Assembly: GCA_002406015.1 (NCBI GenBank)
Contig: DHMX01000023.1
Coordinates: forward strand, 243,099 to 307,098
DNA length: 64,000 bases
DNA from: Lachnospiraceae bacterium UBA4631
GTDB lineage: Bacteria; Bacillota; Clostridia; Lachnospirales; Lachnospiraceae
Direction of reading: 5' to 3'
Shown here in pieces: positions 33,418 to 43,102 of the stretch (positions are counted from its first letter, which is position 1; every line of letters starts with the position of its first letter). The notes beneath the pieces are model-generated. The model was not told where the DNA came from, did no database searches, and was given only the letters and a program-made list of their open reading frames with translations. The position numbers were made by a program, and so were the translations under genes.

Positions 33418-35127
33418 ATGATTTCACAGACAGGTTATCCATCTGTAGACAAGCCTTGGTTGAAATATTACAGCGAGGAAGCAATCCATACACCGCTTCC
33501 GGAAAAAACATTATATGGGTATCTGTATGAAAATAATCGGAATAATATGGAATCAGTTGCTTTGAATTATTATGGAAAAAGAATTAGCAATAAAGATTTT
33601 TTTGAGCATATAAAAGAGACCGCTGATGCATTTGCAGCAATAGGAATTAAAAAGGGAGATATGGTTACTATATTATCACTTATAACTCCGGAAACTATTT
33701 ATTGCATATATGCATTAAATTACATAGGTGCAATTGCTAACATGGGATATTTGTCTTTATCTGATGATGAAATTGTTCATATGGTTGAAAAGACTAATTC
33801 GAAAATAACAATTGTACTTGATGTTGCAGCAGAAAAGGTTATGCACGTCCAGAAGAGATTAACATCAGAACTGACGATTATTCTTCCGCTAGAATCGAGT
33901 ATGCCATGGTTGATGAAGGCTATTGTGAAGTTGAAGAAAAAGAAATTTCCGAATGACGGAAAACAGGTACTAACATATATTTCATTTGTAAAAAAATATG
34001 CAGGGCAGAAACAGGCAGTAGAAGTACAGTGGAAAGAAGACCAATCGGCAGTTTTGGTTTATACCAGTGGCACAACCGGAGAGCCCAAAGGAGTTGTTCT
34101 GACAAATGACAATATTAATGCAGTTGCATTTCAATATAAGTATTTAGGATTGAAATTTAACAAAGGGGAAACAATCCTTACATTCATGCCGCCATTTTTG
34201 GCAATTGGGTTTAGTTTGAATGTGCATATGCCATTATCATTAGGGCTTGAAGAAGTTATAAATCCCAATCCGGATCCTGATGTATTGACAAGGTTTTATA
34301 AAAAATATAGACCAAATCATTTCATAGCTGCTCCAACTAACATTTTGCAAATAATAGAGGCTATGCATGGAAAAACAATGTGTAATTGCATCACATTGGC
34401 AGGTGGCGGAGAATCTATGACACCTCAACAGGAAGAAACGGTAAATAAATATCTTGCGGAACATGGTTCAAATGCAAAATATAGTACGGGTTACGGAATG
34501 ACAGAATTTGCTGCAACAGTCACAGTAGGACTTAACGCCGTATATCGTGAAAATACACTGGGAATTCCATTATGTAAGACAATCGTAAAAGTTGTGGATA
34601 CGGAAAATGGAAAAGAATTGCCATATGACGAAGTAGGTGAGTTGTGCTTTCATACGCCAAGTCAGATGAAGGAGTATTATCTTAATCCTAAGGAAACCGC
34701 TGAGACGGTTATTCAGCATGAAGATGGCATGAAATGGATTAGGACGGGTGATTTAGGCTGGGTTGACAGAGATGGATTTGTCCATTTTAAAGGCCGTATG
34801 AAACGTATTTACATGACACAAGGAGAGGATGGAACATTATACAAAGTATTTCCTGCAAGAACAGAAAAGGTTCTTATGGAAATCGAAAATGTAAAAAAGT
34901 GTGCAGTAACTGTAAGAATGGAAGGAAAGCTTGTAAAGGAACAGATAGCTTATCTTGTGCTGAATAAAGGGGCAGAAAAAGAAAAGATATTAGAGAAGGT
35001 AAAAGCACACTGTAAAAAATCCCTTCCTTCACATTCTGTTCCTGCGAAATATGTACTACTGGAAGAAATTCCACTTACCCAAAGTGGGAAGACAGATTAT
35101 AAGACATTGGAAAGAATGACAAAATAA
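33418..35127 (+). CDS. Class I adenylate-forming ligase 1 (in frame)
   Basis: A 569-residue AMP-binding (ANL) enzyme that would activate a carboxylic acid as acyl-AMP and pass it to a thiol such as CoA. P-loop VYTSGTTGEPKGVVL, A5 motif STGYGMTEFAA, A7 motif RTGDLGWVDRDGFVHFKGRMKR and the C-terminal catalytic lysine in PLTQSGKTDYKTLE are intact. Its N-terminus MISQTGYPSVDKPWLKYYSEEAI is repeated in the next two genes. Directly after the ATG the DNA has only two ACAG units, and the frame is correct (ON). AAGGGAGG precedes the ATG. The substrate is unknown; no carrier protein gene is adjacent. Confidence 0.88.
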   Translation: MISQTGYPSVDKPWLKYYSEEAIHTPLPEKTLYGYLYENNRNNMESVALNYYGKRISNKDFFEHIKETADAFAAIGIKKGDMVTILSLITPETIYCIYALNYIGAIANMGYLSLSDDEIVHMVEKTNSKITIVLDVAAEKVMHVQKRLTSELTIILPLESSMPWLMKAIVKLKKKKFPNDGKQVLTYISFVKKYAGQKQAVEVQWKEDQSAVLVYTSGTTGEPKGVVLTNDNINAVAFQYKYLGLKFNKGETILTFMPPFLAIGFSLNVHMPLSLGLEEVINPNPDPDVLTRFYKKYRPNHFIAAPTNILQIIEAMHGKTMCNCITLAGGGESMTPQQEETVNKYLAEHGSNAKYSTGYGMTEFAATVTVGLNAVYRENTLGIPLCKTIVKVVDTENGKELPYDEVGELCFHTPSQMKEYYLNPKETAETVIQHEDGMKWIRTGDLGWVDRDGFVHFKGRMKRIYMTQGEDGTLYKVFPARTEKVLMEIENVKKCAVTVRMEGKLVKEQIAYLVLNKGAEKEKILEKVKAHCKKSLPSHSVPAKYVLLEEIPLTQSGKTDYKTLERMTK

Positions 35128-35160
35128 GATTGACAAAGGAGGAGGAAAAAATATGATTTC

Positions 35161-35209
<49 letters not shown>

Positions 35210-35249
35210 GCATGAGCTGACGGGGTATCCGTCCATAGATAAGCCGTGG

Positions 35250-36908
35250 TTGAAATATTACAGCGAGGAAGCAATCAACGCAGAACTTCCGGAAACTTCT
35301 ATTTACGAATATTTATGGGATAATAATAAGGAATATTTGCAAGATACAGCTCTTATTTATTTCGATAATAAGATTTCTTATAAGAGGTTGTTTGAAGAAA
35401 TTGAAAAAACAGCAAAAGCATTAATTGGTTTTGGAGTAGGTAAGGGTGATGTTGTAACTGTCATAACGGTTTCATGTGTGAATTCCGTGATTTTATTTTA
35501 CGCATTGAACAGGATTGGAGCAATTTCCAACTATATTAATGTTCTAGCATCTGCAGAGGAATATGAAAAATATTGTAGAAACGCAGAATCAAAGTATGTG
35601 TTTGTACTGGATCTTTTTGCGGAGAAAGCGGTTACTGCGATAGAGAAAATTGGACATGGCAAGGTATGCATATTTTCTCTTGCTGATTATATGCCGTTTC
35701 CGATGTCGGTAATGTATGGATTAAAAATGCAAAGAGTTAAGCAATATAAAAATGCAAATGTAACCAAATGGAAAGAGTTTTTGAAGAAATCTGAGGGGAA
35801 TATTTCATTGCCACAGTTTCACTGTTGCAGGGAAGTAAGCATTTATGCACATACAAGTGGAACAACTGGATTTCCTAAAACCGTTCTGCACACAGACTAT
35901 GCCTACAATGCAGTGGCGAAACAGTATAGCCTTTGCTTTGAACATGAAAGAAATGAAATTTTTTTGAATATGATTGTTCCGTTTGTGACATATGGAATGC
36001 TTACATGTATGCACATGCCATTATGTATGGGACTTACGTTGGTTTTGATTCCTAAATATGATGCGAGTGAATTGGCAAAATATATAAGAAAATATCATCC
36101 AAAACATATGAGTGGGATACCGTCTTATTTTATCCCTATGTTGTCAGATGAGAAGATGAAGAACATGGATTTGTCTTGCATCGTTACACTTGCAGCAGGT
36201 GGAGAAGGATTCACAGAAAAAATTGAGGAAGAATGCAATAAATTTCTGCGGGAACATAATTCAAATGCAAATGTTCTGATGGGATATGGACTTACAGAGG
36301 TGTGTTCCAGTGCTATTACTGAGTTTAATGAATATACGAAAATCGGAAGTGTAGGCATACCACTTGTTAAGAATAGTATTCGCGTTTGGAATAACGAACA
36401 GCATAGAGAATGTACCTATGATGAACAGGGAGAGGTGCAGATTTGCAGTCCTTCATTAATGCGAGGATATAAGGAGGAAGATATGAATGAAATCCTGCAA
36501 ATGGATGAACAACATAACGTATGGTTGAAGTCGCGAGATGTCGGATTCATAGATAAAGACGGCTTCTTACATATTAGTGGAAGAATGAAGCGATTTTTGC
36601 TTCTCAGTCCTAATGGAATGGCTTATAAGGTGTTGCCGAAACCGATTGAAGAAGTAATTGCAAGTGATTCGGCAGTGGAAGAGGTGTGTGTAATTGCGGC
36701 ACAAAATAATCAGGGAACGGGAGCGGAACCGAAAGCCTTCATTGTATTAAAGGAAGCTGGGGATATTGACAATATAGTTAAAAGATTAAAAGAGAAATGT
36801 AAAGAACAGCTTCCGGATTATATGAGACCATTTTCGTATGTCGTATTGGATGCTATGCCGAAAAATGCGGTTGGAAAAACGGATACAAAAGTACTGGAAG
36901 ATATGTAG
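35250..36908 (+). CDS. Class I adenylate-forming ligase 2 (phase OFF in this sequence)
   Basis: 552 residues are open here; the natural start is the ATG at 35153, but (ACAG)12 puts it out of frame. The protein is an AMP-binding enzyme: AHTSGTTGFPKTVLH (P-loop), LMGYGLTEVCSS (A5), DVGFIDKDGFLHISGRMKRFL (A7, with Arg-Asp in place of Thr-Gly-Asp) and the terminal NAVGKTDTKVLE lysine motif. Apart from the start region it is intact over its full length, arguing that it is a switched-off gene, not a decayed one. GYPSIDKPWLKYYSEEAI just upstream of 35250 is nearly the same as in ligase 1. The open part alone has only a TTG without ribosome binding site, so expression in this phase should be low. Confidence 0.85.
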   Translation: MKYYSEEAINAELPETSIYEYLWDNNKEYLQDTALIYFDNKISYKRLFEEIEKTAKALIGFGVGKGDVVTVITVSCVNSVILFYALNRIGAISNYINVLASAEEYEKYCRNAESKYVFVLDLFAEKAVTAIEKIGHGKVCIFSLADYMPFPMSVMYGLKMQRVKQYKNANVTKWKEFLKKSEGNISLPQFHCCREVSIYAHTSGTTGFPKTVLHTDYAYNAVAKQYSLCFEHERNEIFLNMIVPFVTYGMLTCMHMPLCMGLTLVLIPKYDASELAKYIRKYHPKHMSGIPSYFIPMLSDEKMKNMDLSCIVTLAAGGEGFTEKIEEECNKFLREHNSNANVLMGYGLTEVCSSAITEFNEYTKIGSVGIPLVKNSIRVWNNEQHRECTYDEQGEVQICSPSLMRGYKEEDMNEILQMDEQHNVWLKSRDVGFIDKDGFLHISGRMKRFLLLSPNGMAYKVLPKPIEEVIASDSAVEEVCVIAAQNNQGTGAEPKAFIVLKEAGDIDNIVKRLKEKCKEQLPDYMRPFSYVVLDAMPKNAVGKTDTKVLEDM

Positions 36909-37120
36909 AAATACTGAAAAGAAAACAAATGAAACTCTGCGACGGAAGACATTGAAACCATGTTGAATGTCTGACCAAGAAAACGAACGAAGGGCGAGAA
37001 TATGAGGCAGTTGTGAAATCCTTGAGTGGTTTATGACTAAAGAAAAATGTCCTGAAAAATTTAAGACAATATTTTTATAAAAAGATAGATTGACAAAGGA
37101 GGAGAGAAAACTATGATTTC

Positions 37121-37168
<48 letters not shown>

Positions 37169-37254
37169 GTTATCCATCGGTTGATAAACCATGGCTTAAA
37201 TATTATGAACGTGCACTTGATGATTCGGATATTCCGAAATGTAGTGCATACCAT

Positions 37255-38847
37255 TTGCTTTACCAAAACAATAAGGATTATATGAATGATGTTGCACTCA
37301 TTTATTTTAATAGAAAAATAAAATTCAAAGAGCTGTTTGACAAAATCCATAAGACAGCGGCATCACTCAAGGAACTTGGCATAAGGAAGGGAGATGTAGT
37401 TACTCTTCAGGTATTGAATATGCCTCAGGTTGTGGAATTGTTTTATGCAATCAGTTATATCGGTGCAGTAGCCAATCTGATATATGCATCTGCCTCTTGG
37501 AAAGAAACAAATGAGATTTTACACCGGACAGAATCAAAGATGTATATAACCGTTGACTTTTTATGGACAAAACAACAGTGTGCTGTTGAGGGAACGAATG
37601 TAAAGCACATCTTGTTGCTCGGTACTGGCGAAGAGGCAGACGGCTTAACAAAGACTATAATAAAAATAAAATCAAATGCAATAAAAAATGATAGATGCAT
37701 GAGTTGGAAGAAGTTTCTTGAAATCGGAAAGGAAATGCCGGATGAAATAAATGAATCAGAGCTTCCGGTAGCAATGGTATACACTGGTGGAACTACAGGA
37801 AAGTCAAAGGCAGTTGTTCTGGCGAATAGAAGTATGAATGCACTGGTATATCAGTATGCATATACATATGCATCGCTTCAGCGGGGAGAAACCTTTTTAA
37901 ATACGTTACCACCGTTTATTGCATTTGGTATTGTATTTACTTTACATATGCCGTTGTGCCTTGGCATTCGAAATGCCTTGGTAACAGATCCTGCACCGGA
38001 AAATGCAGGGAAATATTTCTGTAAATACCAGCCTAATTACTATATATGTGGAATTGCTGGTATCGATAGCATTATGAATCATAAAAAGATAAAGAAGATG
38101 AATTTGGAGTTTGTTAAGGTACTTGGTGCAGGCGGGGAGGCAATACCACATGCATTTGAAGAAAAGGTTAATAAATTTCTTAGAGAGCATAAGGCAGGTA
38201 CTATATTATCGATAGGCTATGGGATGACAGAGGTTGCTGCCACAGCCGTAACATCAACGCCGGAGGTACATAGAACGGGAACTGTCGGAATTCCGCTTCC
38301 GGGAACAATAATTAAAATTGTTGAACCGGATACCATGAAAGAACTCTCATATGAACAGGATGGGGAAATTTGCTTTTGCACACCTACTATGATGCTTGGG
38401 TATTATAAAAATGAAGAGGAAACGGACAACATTATCAGATGCCATGCGGATGGAAAAAGGTGGATTCATTCAGGGGATATAGGACATATAAGCGAGGATG
38501 GATTTTTAACTGTTTCAGGCAGAATAAAGCGGATGATTGCAACATGGGGAGAAAATGCATACCATAAGGTGTTTCCTCAATTAATAGAAGAACTGTTTGC
38601 GGAACTGGAAGGTATAAATGCAGTTACTGTCGTTGGAAGAAAAACAACGGATGTTTTTCATGAGTTGATAGCATTTGTTGTACTGGATGAGACTCATGGT
38701 GAAGAAGAAATGCTTAAGGTACTAAAGAAAACAGCAGAAGAAAAATTAGATACATGGGAGCAACCGGTTGAATATCGTTTTATGGAAAGACTTCCTAAAA
38801 CAGCGATTGGCAAGGTTGATTATAGAAAACTGGAGACTATGGTGTAA
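37255..38847 (+). CDS. Class I adenylate-forming ligase 3 (phase OFF in this sequence)
   Basis: 530 residues are open from a TTG; the frame itself continues upstream to the repeat (GYPSVDKPWLKYYERALDD...), and the natural start is the ATG at 37113. Motifs: VYTGGTTGKSKAVVL (P-loop), SIGYGMTEVAATAV (A5), HSGDIGHISEDGFLTVSGRIKRM (A7) and TAIGKVDYRKLE (C-terminal lysine). It is a paralogue of ligases 1 and 2, with divergent middle parts that suggest another substrate. The 26 bp upstream of its ATG (GATTGACAAAGGAGGAG...) repeat those of ligase 2. The stop overlaps the next gene's ATG (TAATG). Confidence 0.85.
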   Translation: MLYQNNKDYMNDVALIYFNRKIKFKELFDKIHKTAASLKELGIRKGDVVTLQVLNMPQVVELFYAISYIGAVANLIYASASWKETNEILHRTESKMYITVDFLWTKQQCAVEGTNVKHILLLGTGEEADGLTKTIIKIKSNAIKNDRCMSWKKFLEIGKEMPDEINESELPVAMVYTGGTTGKSKAVVLANRSMNALVYQYAYTYASLQRGETFLNTLPPFIAFGIVFTLHMPLCLGIRNALVTDPAPENAGKYFCKYQPNYYICGIAGIDSIMNHKKIKKMNLEFVKVLGAGGEAIPHAFEEKVNKFLREHKAGTILSIGYGMTEVAATAVTSTPEVHRTGTVGIPLPGTIIKIVEPDTMKELSYEQDGEICFCTPTMMLGYYKNEEETDNIIRCHADGKRWIHSGDIGHISEDGFLTVSGRIKRMIATWGENAYHKVFPQLIEELFAELEGINAVTVVGRKTTDVFHELIAFVVLDETHGEEEMLKVLKKTAEEKLDTWEQPVEYRFMERLPKTAIGKVDYRKLETMV

Positions 38848-39812
38848 TGCGTGACAATCATATACAAAGAGGTTTATCATATATGGATGTGAAACTTCCG
38901 GATGATTATATACCTCCGAGAAAAATCAATAATTTGTATGGAGATGACTTGCTCTTTTATTTGAAATACAGTCGCATAAATTTCGAAAAAAGAAGCAAAG
39001 AAAAGAAAAATACGAATCGGGATCAAAGATGGCATCCAGTTATGAGACTTGTATTTAAATTATCGAGAATGCTTTCAGGCATCAAAGTAGTTAAAATCAA
39101 TGACAAACTTCCTGTGATTCCGCCTGACAGGCATGTGATATACACGTTATCACATGTTGGCAAGGATGATCAGGCTGTGTTTAATGAGATAAGAACAAAA
39201 CATTACTCGGTAGTATCAGGTGACTATGAAAGCCTGTATAATAACGTGGAGGGTTTATTTACAAAAGCAAATGGGGTACTTTTCTTTGATATGAATTCGA
39301 AAGAGGAACGGAGGACGATTGTTAACCGGGTAGCCGAGCGATTATCTGAGGATGATATATTATGCAGCATGGAGGGGGCATGGAATATATCCCCCAATTG
39401 TCTGGTATATGGTATCTTTCCCGGAATGATAAAAGCGGCATTGATGAGTAATGCAGTTATTATTCCGGTTGGAATCGAGAGATTTAATGCTAAATTATAT
39501 TCCTTGAATGTTTCCGAGAATTATTTTGATCCCATAGAAGAGAGAAAGAAGTTTTCAGAAGAAAAAGAGTTTATGGAATGGAGCAGGGATTATATCAGGC
39601 AAGAGCTGGCGAGTCTTAAATATAATACCTATTTTGATAAAAGGATTATAAAAGAAATAACCTGCCAAAGAAGCGAAATCGGAGATTTTGACGAATATTA
39701 TACATGGTTTGTAAATGATATTTTAAAGGACTGGACGTTTACAGAAGAAGATATTAACCGTAAAAGATACAGAGATCCGTTAGAACCGGAATTGGTATTA
39801 GGTAAGAGATAA
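38847..39812 (+). CDS. PlsC-like acyltransferase (2)
   Basis: A 321-residue relative of the acyltransferase at 31293. The H-x4-D motif is TLSHVGKDDQAVF near residue 100, and the second block is SMEGAWNISPNCLVYGIFPGMIKAALM. It is translationally coupled to ligase 3 by TAATG; an internal ATG at 38883 with AGAGG upstream is the alternative start. The stop abuts the stop of the convergent phospholipase-like gene. I infer that it uses the product of one of the ligases. Confidence 0.78.
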   Translation: MRDNHIQRGLSYMDVKLPDDYIPPRKINNLYGDDLLFYLKYSRINFEKRSKEKKNTNRDQRWHPVMRLVFKLSRMLSGIKVVKINDKLPVIPPDRHVIYTLSHVGKDDQAVFNEIRTKHYSVVSGDYESLYNNVEGLFTKANGVLFFDMNSKEERRTIVNRVAERLSEDDILCSMEGAWNISPNCLVYGIFPGMIKAALMSNAVIIPVGIERFNAKLYSLNVSENYFDPIEERKKFSEEKEFMEWSRDYIRQELASLKYNTYFDKRIIKEITCQRSEIGDFDEYYTWFVNDILKDWTFTEEDINRKRYRDPLEPELVLGKR

Positions 39813-40622
39813 TCATAACTCCGAACTATCCGGACCGAAGGTTCGCTGAAAGCGTTGGCTTAATACATCCATTTCCATATACGCATTATAAAAGTTCTCA
39901 ATTAACTGACAGGCAACCGGAACAGCCCCCTGCATTCGCCGTTGCAGCTCCTGATTGCTGTCGGCACATCCCGTTCGTGGCTGGTCGGGCATAAGAAGCC
40001 CATGCATCTGCTTATAATTTCCGGTTATCCTTAATATCAGCAAAAGCAGCTTACGTCTGGCAGGTATAGCAGCCTGTAAGAGCCGGTTGTAGTAAATCAT
40101 AGACTTTAACGCCCATTCCACCTGCTTTGGCTTTACGCGTGGAAAGAAGCGGGCAATTATCGTACAGTCAACCGTCTGCGGAAGAATGTGGGAAGTAAGA
40201 CAATACCGGATGGGGTCCCGCTCATGCTCCTCCAGAAGCATACGGTCAAATTCCGTTTCCAGCTCCGTATGTGTCAGGTCACTGTGGCGGATTTTATATT
40301 CAATATAACCATGACATTCGCTGTCCAGTGCAAAATGACAGATAAAGCCGAACATATAGGCAAGCCCCGCCTCCGGGTCGGACATATCCCGCAGAGCGGC
40401 TAAGCCCTTTCGAAAAAAAGTTCTGGCATTCTTGCCATGTAATTGATACCCCTGCCGATTAACGGGATTCGGAAAAAACGGATGATAATAAAAAAGAATA
40501 TCGGGACCATGCAGCCCCACATAATACAAATCCAAATGATTACATAGAATCGTCTGCAATTCGTCAGGAAGTACAGCAAAAACCTCCCGCCCGAAGCTTT
40601 TATGTGCATAAGTTGATGGCAT
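39813..40622 (-). CDS. Zinc-dependent phospholipase C family protein
   Basis: About 269 residues of the zinc-dependent PLC-like fold. Metal-binding candidates are spaced as in that family: MPSTYAHKSFG, YVGLHGPDILFY, FICHFALDSECHGYIEYKI and THTELETEFD, giving His and Asp ligands. No signal peptide is visible, so it is probably cytoplasmic, unlike secreted toxins of the family; related proteins are common in Clostridia with unknown substrate. The frame is open to 40862, but AAAGGAG is correctly spaced from the ATG at 40622. Confidence 0.8.
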   Translation of the reverse strand: MPSTYAHKSFGREVFAVLPDELQTILCNHLDLYYVGLHGPDILFYYHPFFPNPVNRQGYQLHGKNARTFFRKGLAALRDMSDPEAGLAYMFGFICHFALDSECHGYIEYKIRHSDLTHTELETEFDRMLLEEHERDPIRYCLTSHILPQTVDCTIIARFFPRVKPKQVEWALKSMIYYNRLLQAAIPARRKLLLLILRITGNYKQMHGLLMPDQPRTGCADSNQELQRRMQGAVPVACQLIENFYNAYMEMDVLSQRFQRTFGPDSSEL

Positions 40623-40674
40623 AGTGTTTACTCCTTTCATAATAAATACAGAGCCTAGCAATAGTGTATCCATT

Positions 40675-40707
40675 TTTACAAGAGTGATACTATCACCGCT
40701 ATGTAAA
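40675..40707. promoter_or_regulatory. Nested palindrome in the divergent promoter region
   Basis: A perfect 13-bp dyad, GTGATACTATCAC (40684-40696), lies inside a wider inverted pair, TTTACA (40675-40680) and TGTAAA (40702-40707). TTTACA and TATGTA are separated by 19 bp, a spacing seen at MerR-type promoters whose operator lies in the spacer. It is 53-85 bp upstream of the phospholipase-like gene. Confidence 0.45.
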
Positions 40708-40753
40708 GAAATGATAAACGATAAGAAAAATCTGAGAAAAGCCGTATGAGCAG

Positions 40754-40782
40754 TTGTTGCAAAATACTTCCTGTGGTATGAT
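40754..40782 (+). promoter_or_regulatory. Promoter of the SMC-like operon
   Basis: TTGTTG (40754-40759), a 17-bp spacer and an extended -10, TGGTATGAT (TATGAT at 40777-40782), lie about 30 bp before the JetA-like gene. Confidence 0.5.
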
Positions 40783-40814
40783 AGTACCATATGATTTGGA
40801 AGGAGTATTGAGAT

Positions 40815-42374
40815 TTGGCAGAAGCATATATTATGATAAATGACATTATGGAAGAGCATCATGCCCGGATGCAGAATCTCAAGAAATACTATCCGTTCTT
40901 TGTATTAAATGAGACTACCTTTACCCAGTATAAAGAAGGAAAATATGCATATCTGGATATGGGATATATAACAATGGCAAGTCTGCGGTTCCTGATTCAT
41001 GAGAACCAGTTCAATGAACAGGCAGTAACCTATGAACAATACGAAGCCTTTTTGTCAGAGCTGTTACAGCGGGACTTTGACTTGCAGGAGGAGCCGGATG
41101 AGGAAGCCGAGCTGTTAGATTACATATTCGATAAATTAAAAAATGACGGAAAGCCATTTGAATTTAAGTTCTTTGACCCGGAGGATAAGAAACGAAAGAC
41201 TGCAAGAGTACGTTTGATTGAAAGCGAGCTGCGGGATGGAGTGGTAGAGTACCGGATTACTGCGGAAGGAATTGAATTTTATCTGGATACAAAAGAGGTA
41301 AAAGAAGAAAGCAATATCAGCGTTCAGCAGTTGCTTCTGGAAAAAATGATAAACGCTAAGAACTTCAAGGGTGGTATCGAGGTTGTCCGCCGCATTAACA
41401 GCGAAGTAAAGAAGCTGGTGCTGCAAAAGGAAACCGTAGTAGAGCTGTTAAGCCGGGATGTGTTCCAAGGGGCAAAGGCATGTGAAGAATATATGCATAC
41501 CGTTGGACGATGGTTTGAAGAAGAACAGAAGCTATTTGCAAAAAATAAGGCATTAATCGAGCAGACATTAAGTATGGCAACCTCCGAGACAGCAGGACAA
41601 ACCGCAACAAGCAGCTTCTACAAATCTTTGGAGGAGATTCACCAACTGGAAACAGAACTGAAAAAGACTATCTACCAGCATGGAGAGTTAATACAGGAGA
41701 CAACAGAACTGCAAGGAATTGCCGACCAGATGATTCATCAGGCAAAGCTAAAGAAGCTTCGGAATGTCTTTGATTTTCAGGGAATGTTAGCAAAGCTTAA
41801 AGAACAGGATGAGCCGGAAAAGCTGCAATACCTGTTAGCACCGTTTTTTGCACCGAAGATTGAAAAGACCTTTGCCGTAAAAAATATAGATAATCTCTTG
41901 AATTACAAAACCGATGCAGGCGAGGTCGGAGAAACTGTCGTGCGGGAAACGGCAGATTTGGAATTCCGGTATGAGGACGAACAGGAGGAACAGCGGATTG
42001 CACATAACTTTGGCAGGATGTTTTACGAGCTGTTGGACCAGTTACAGAAAAAGCATACCATTGAATTAAAGGAATTGAGTGCAATTCTGGAGATAAAATA
42101 CGGAGATACCTTCTTAAGAAACGGAGATTTTTATTCATTTCTGGTACACATTGCACAGAAGCAGCAGTATTCGATACAGGGGCTTTATGAGAAGCCGGAG
42201 ACATTTTTGGAAAATCTGGTGATTGAAGCTTTAACAGAATCAGAAAAAGAACGATTTTGGACAATGAAGTTTTCTCTCCGCTTTTTAGAGCAGGAGGAGA
42301 TACCGATTCAACAGGAAACCGCAGAATTTAACATCACCAACATGGTGTTTGAACTAGAAGAAACGAGAGGATAA
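40815..42374 (+). CDS. JetA/MukF-like kleisin subunit (DUF5716 type)
   Basis: 519 residues. Helical protein with a winged-helix-like N-terminal region, a long central coiled coil (about 250-330, LEEIHQLETELKKTIYQHGELIQETTELQGIADQM) and a C-terminal domain. Size, composition and position before a small and a giant SMC-like gene fit the kleisin of a MukBEF/MksBEF/Wadjet-type complex; in Lachnospiraceae such proteins are classed as JetA family (DUF5716). The start is TTG with AAGGAG upstream; an ATG at 40833 is possible. Confidence 0.7.
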   Translation: MAEAYIMINDIMEEHHARMQNLKKYYPFFVLNETTFTQYKEGKYAYLDMGYITMASLRFLIHENQFNEQAVTYEQYEAFLSELLQRDFDLQEEPDEEAELLDYIFDKLKNDGKPFEFKFFDPEDKKRKTARVRLIESELRDGVVEYRITAEGIEFYLDTKEVKEESNISVQQLLLEKMINAKNFKGGIEVVRRINSEVKKLVLQKETVVELLSRDVFQGAKACEEYMHTVGRWFEEEQKLFAKNKALIEQTLSMATSETAGQTATSSFYKSLEEIHQLETELKKTIYQHGELIQETTELQGIADQMIHQAKLKKLRNVFDFQGMLAKLKEQDEPEKLQYLLAPFFAPKIEKTFAVKNIDNLLNYKTDAGEVGETVVRETADLEFRYEDEQEEQRIAHNFGRMFYELLDQLQKKHTIELKELSAILEIKYGDTFLRNGDFYSFLVHIAQKQQYSIQGLYEKPETFLENLVIEALTESEKERFWTMKFSLRFLEQEEIPIQQETAEFNITNMVFELEETRG

Positions 42375-42379
42375 ATAGT

Positions 42380-43102
42380 ATGGATAGTCGCAATATGGAT
42401 AAGGCATTAGAGCTATATGCCAAGCTTACAATGGGAGAAGAGGTTCGACGCTCCCATTCGGAAAATGGCAGTCTGTATGAAGAATACTATCAGAATGCAG
42501 AGGTCTATGAGATTCTGAATCAGATTTTGAAAAAATTAAATCTGAATATTTATGAATACCATGAGGCTTTGTATCTTTGTGCCGGAGAGGGCAACCGGGT
42601 GTTCGGATATACCAACGAGGAGTTGAAGCGGATGCTGGGGCTTCGTAACAACCGAGAACTTTATATGGCGTATTATATTATGTATCAGATATTGCTGTGC
42701 TTTTATCAGGATTCTGCCTCCTATCAATATCGGGAATATGTCCGCTTAGAAGAAATTATAAAAGAAGTTACGGTGTCACTGGCTACGATAACCGGTGACC
42801 TTAGTATCTATGCAATGGAAGATATAGAGGAAAACAGCTTCAAGAGCATTGCTCTGCTCTGGGAGGAGCTTCCGACTGTGACAGGAGAGGAACGTGAGCA
42901 GCTCCGGGCATCGCGGGCATCGCAAATGGGCTTTGCCAAGCTGGTCTGTAACTTCCTGATTACACAACGATTGTTTACCGAGGTTCATGAGCGATATTAT
43001 CCGACAGACCGCCTGAAGGCACTTGCGGAGCAGTATTTTGAAGAATATCGGGGACGGATATACGAACTGCTGGAAAGAGGTGAGACAGATGCCGAGCATT
43101 AA
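42380..43102 (+). CDS. JetB/MukE-like subunit (DUF6063 type)
   Basis: 240 residues, helical and winged-helix-like, without membrane spans. It lies 5 bp after the kleisin-like gene and overlaps the SMC-like gene by 14 bp. Length and position match the MukE/MksE/JetB subunit, which binds the kleisin. Assignment rests mostly on gene order. Confidence 0.65.
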   Translation: MDSRNMDKALELYAKLTMGEEVRRSHSENGSLYEEYYQNAEVYEILNQILKKLNLNIYEYHEALYLCAGEGNRVFGYTNEELKRMLGLRNNRELYMAYYIMYQILLCFYQDSASYQYREYVRLEEIIKEVTVSLATITGDLSIYAMEDIEENSFKSIALLWEELPTVTGEEREQLRASRASQMGFAKLVCNFLITQRLFTEVHERYYPTDRLKALAEQYFEEYRGRIYELLERGETDAEH

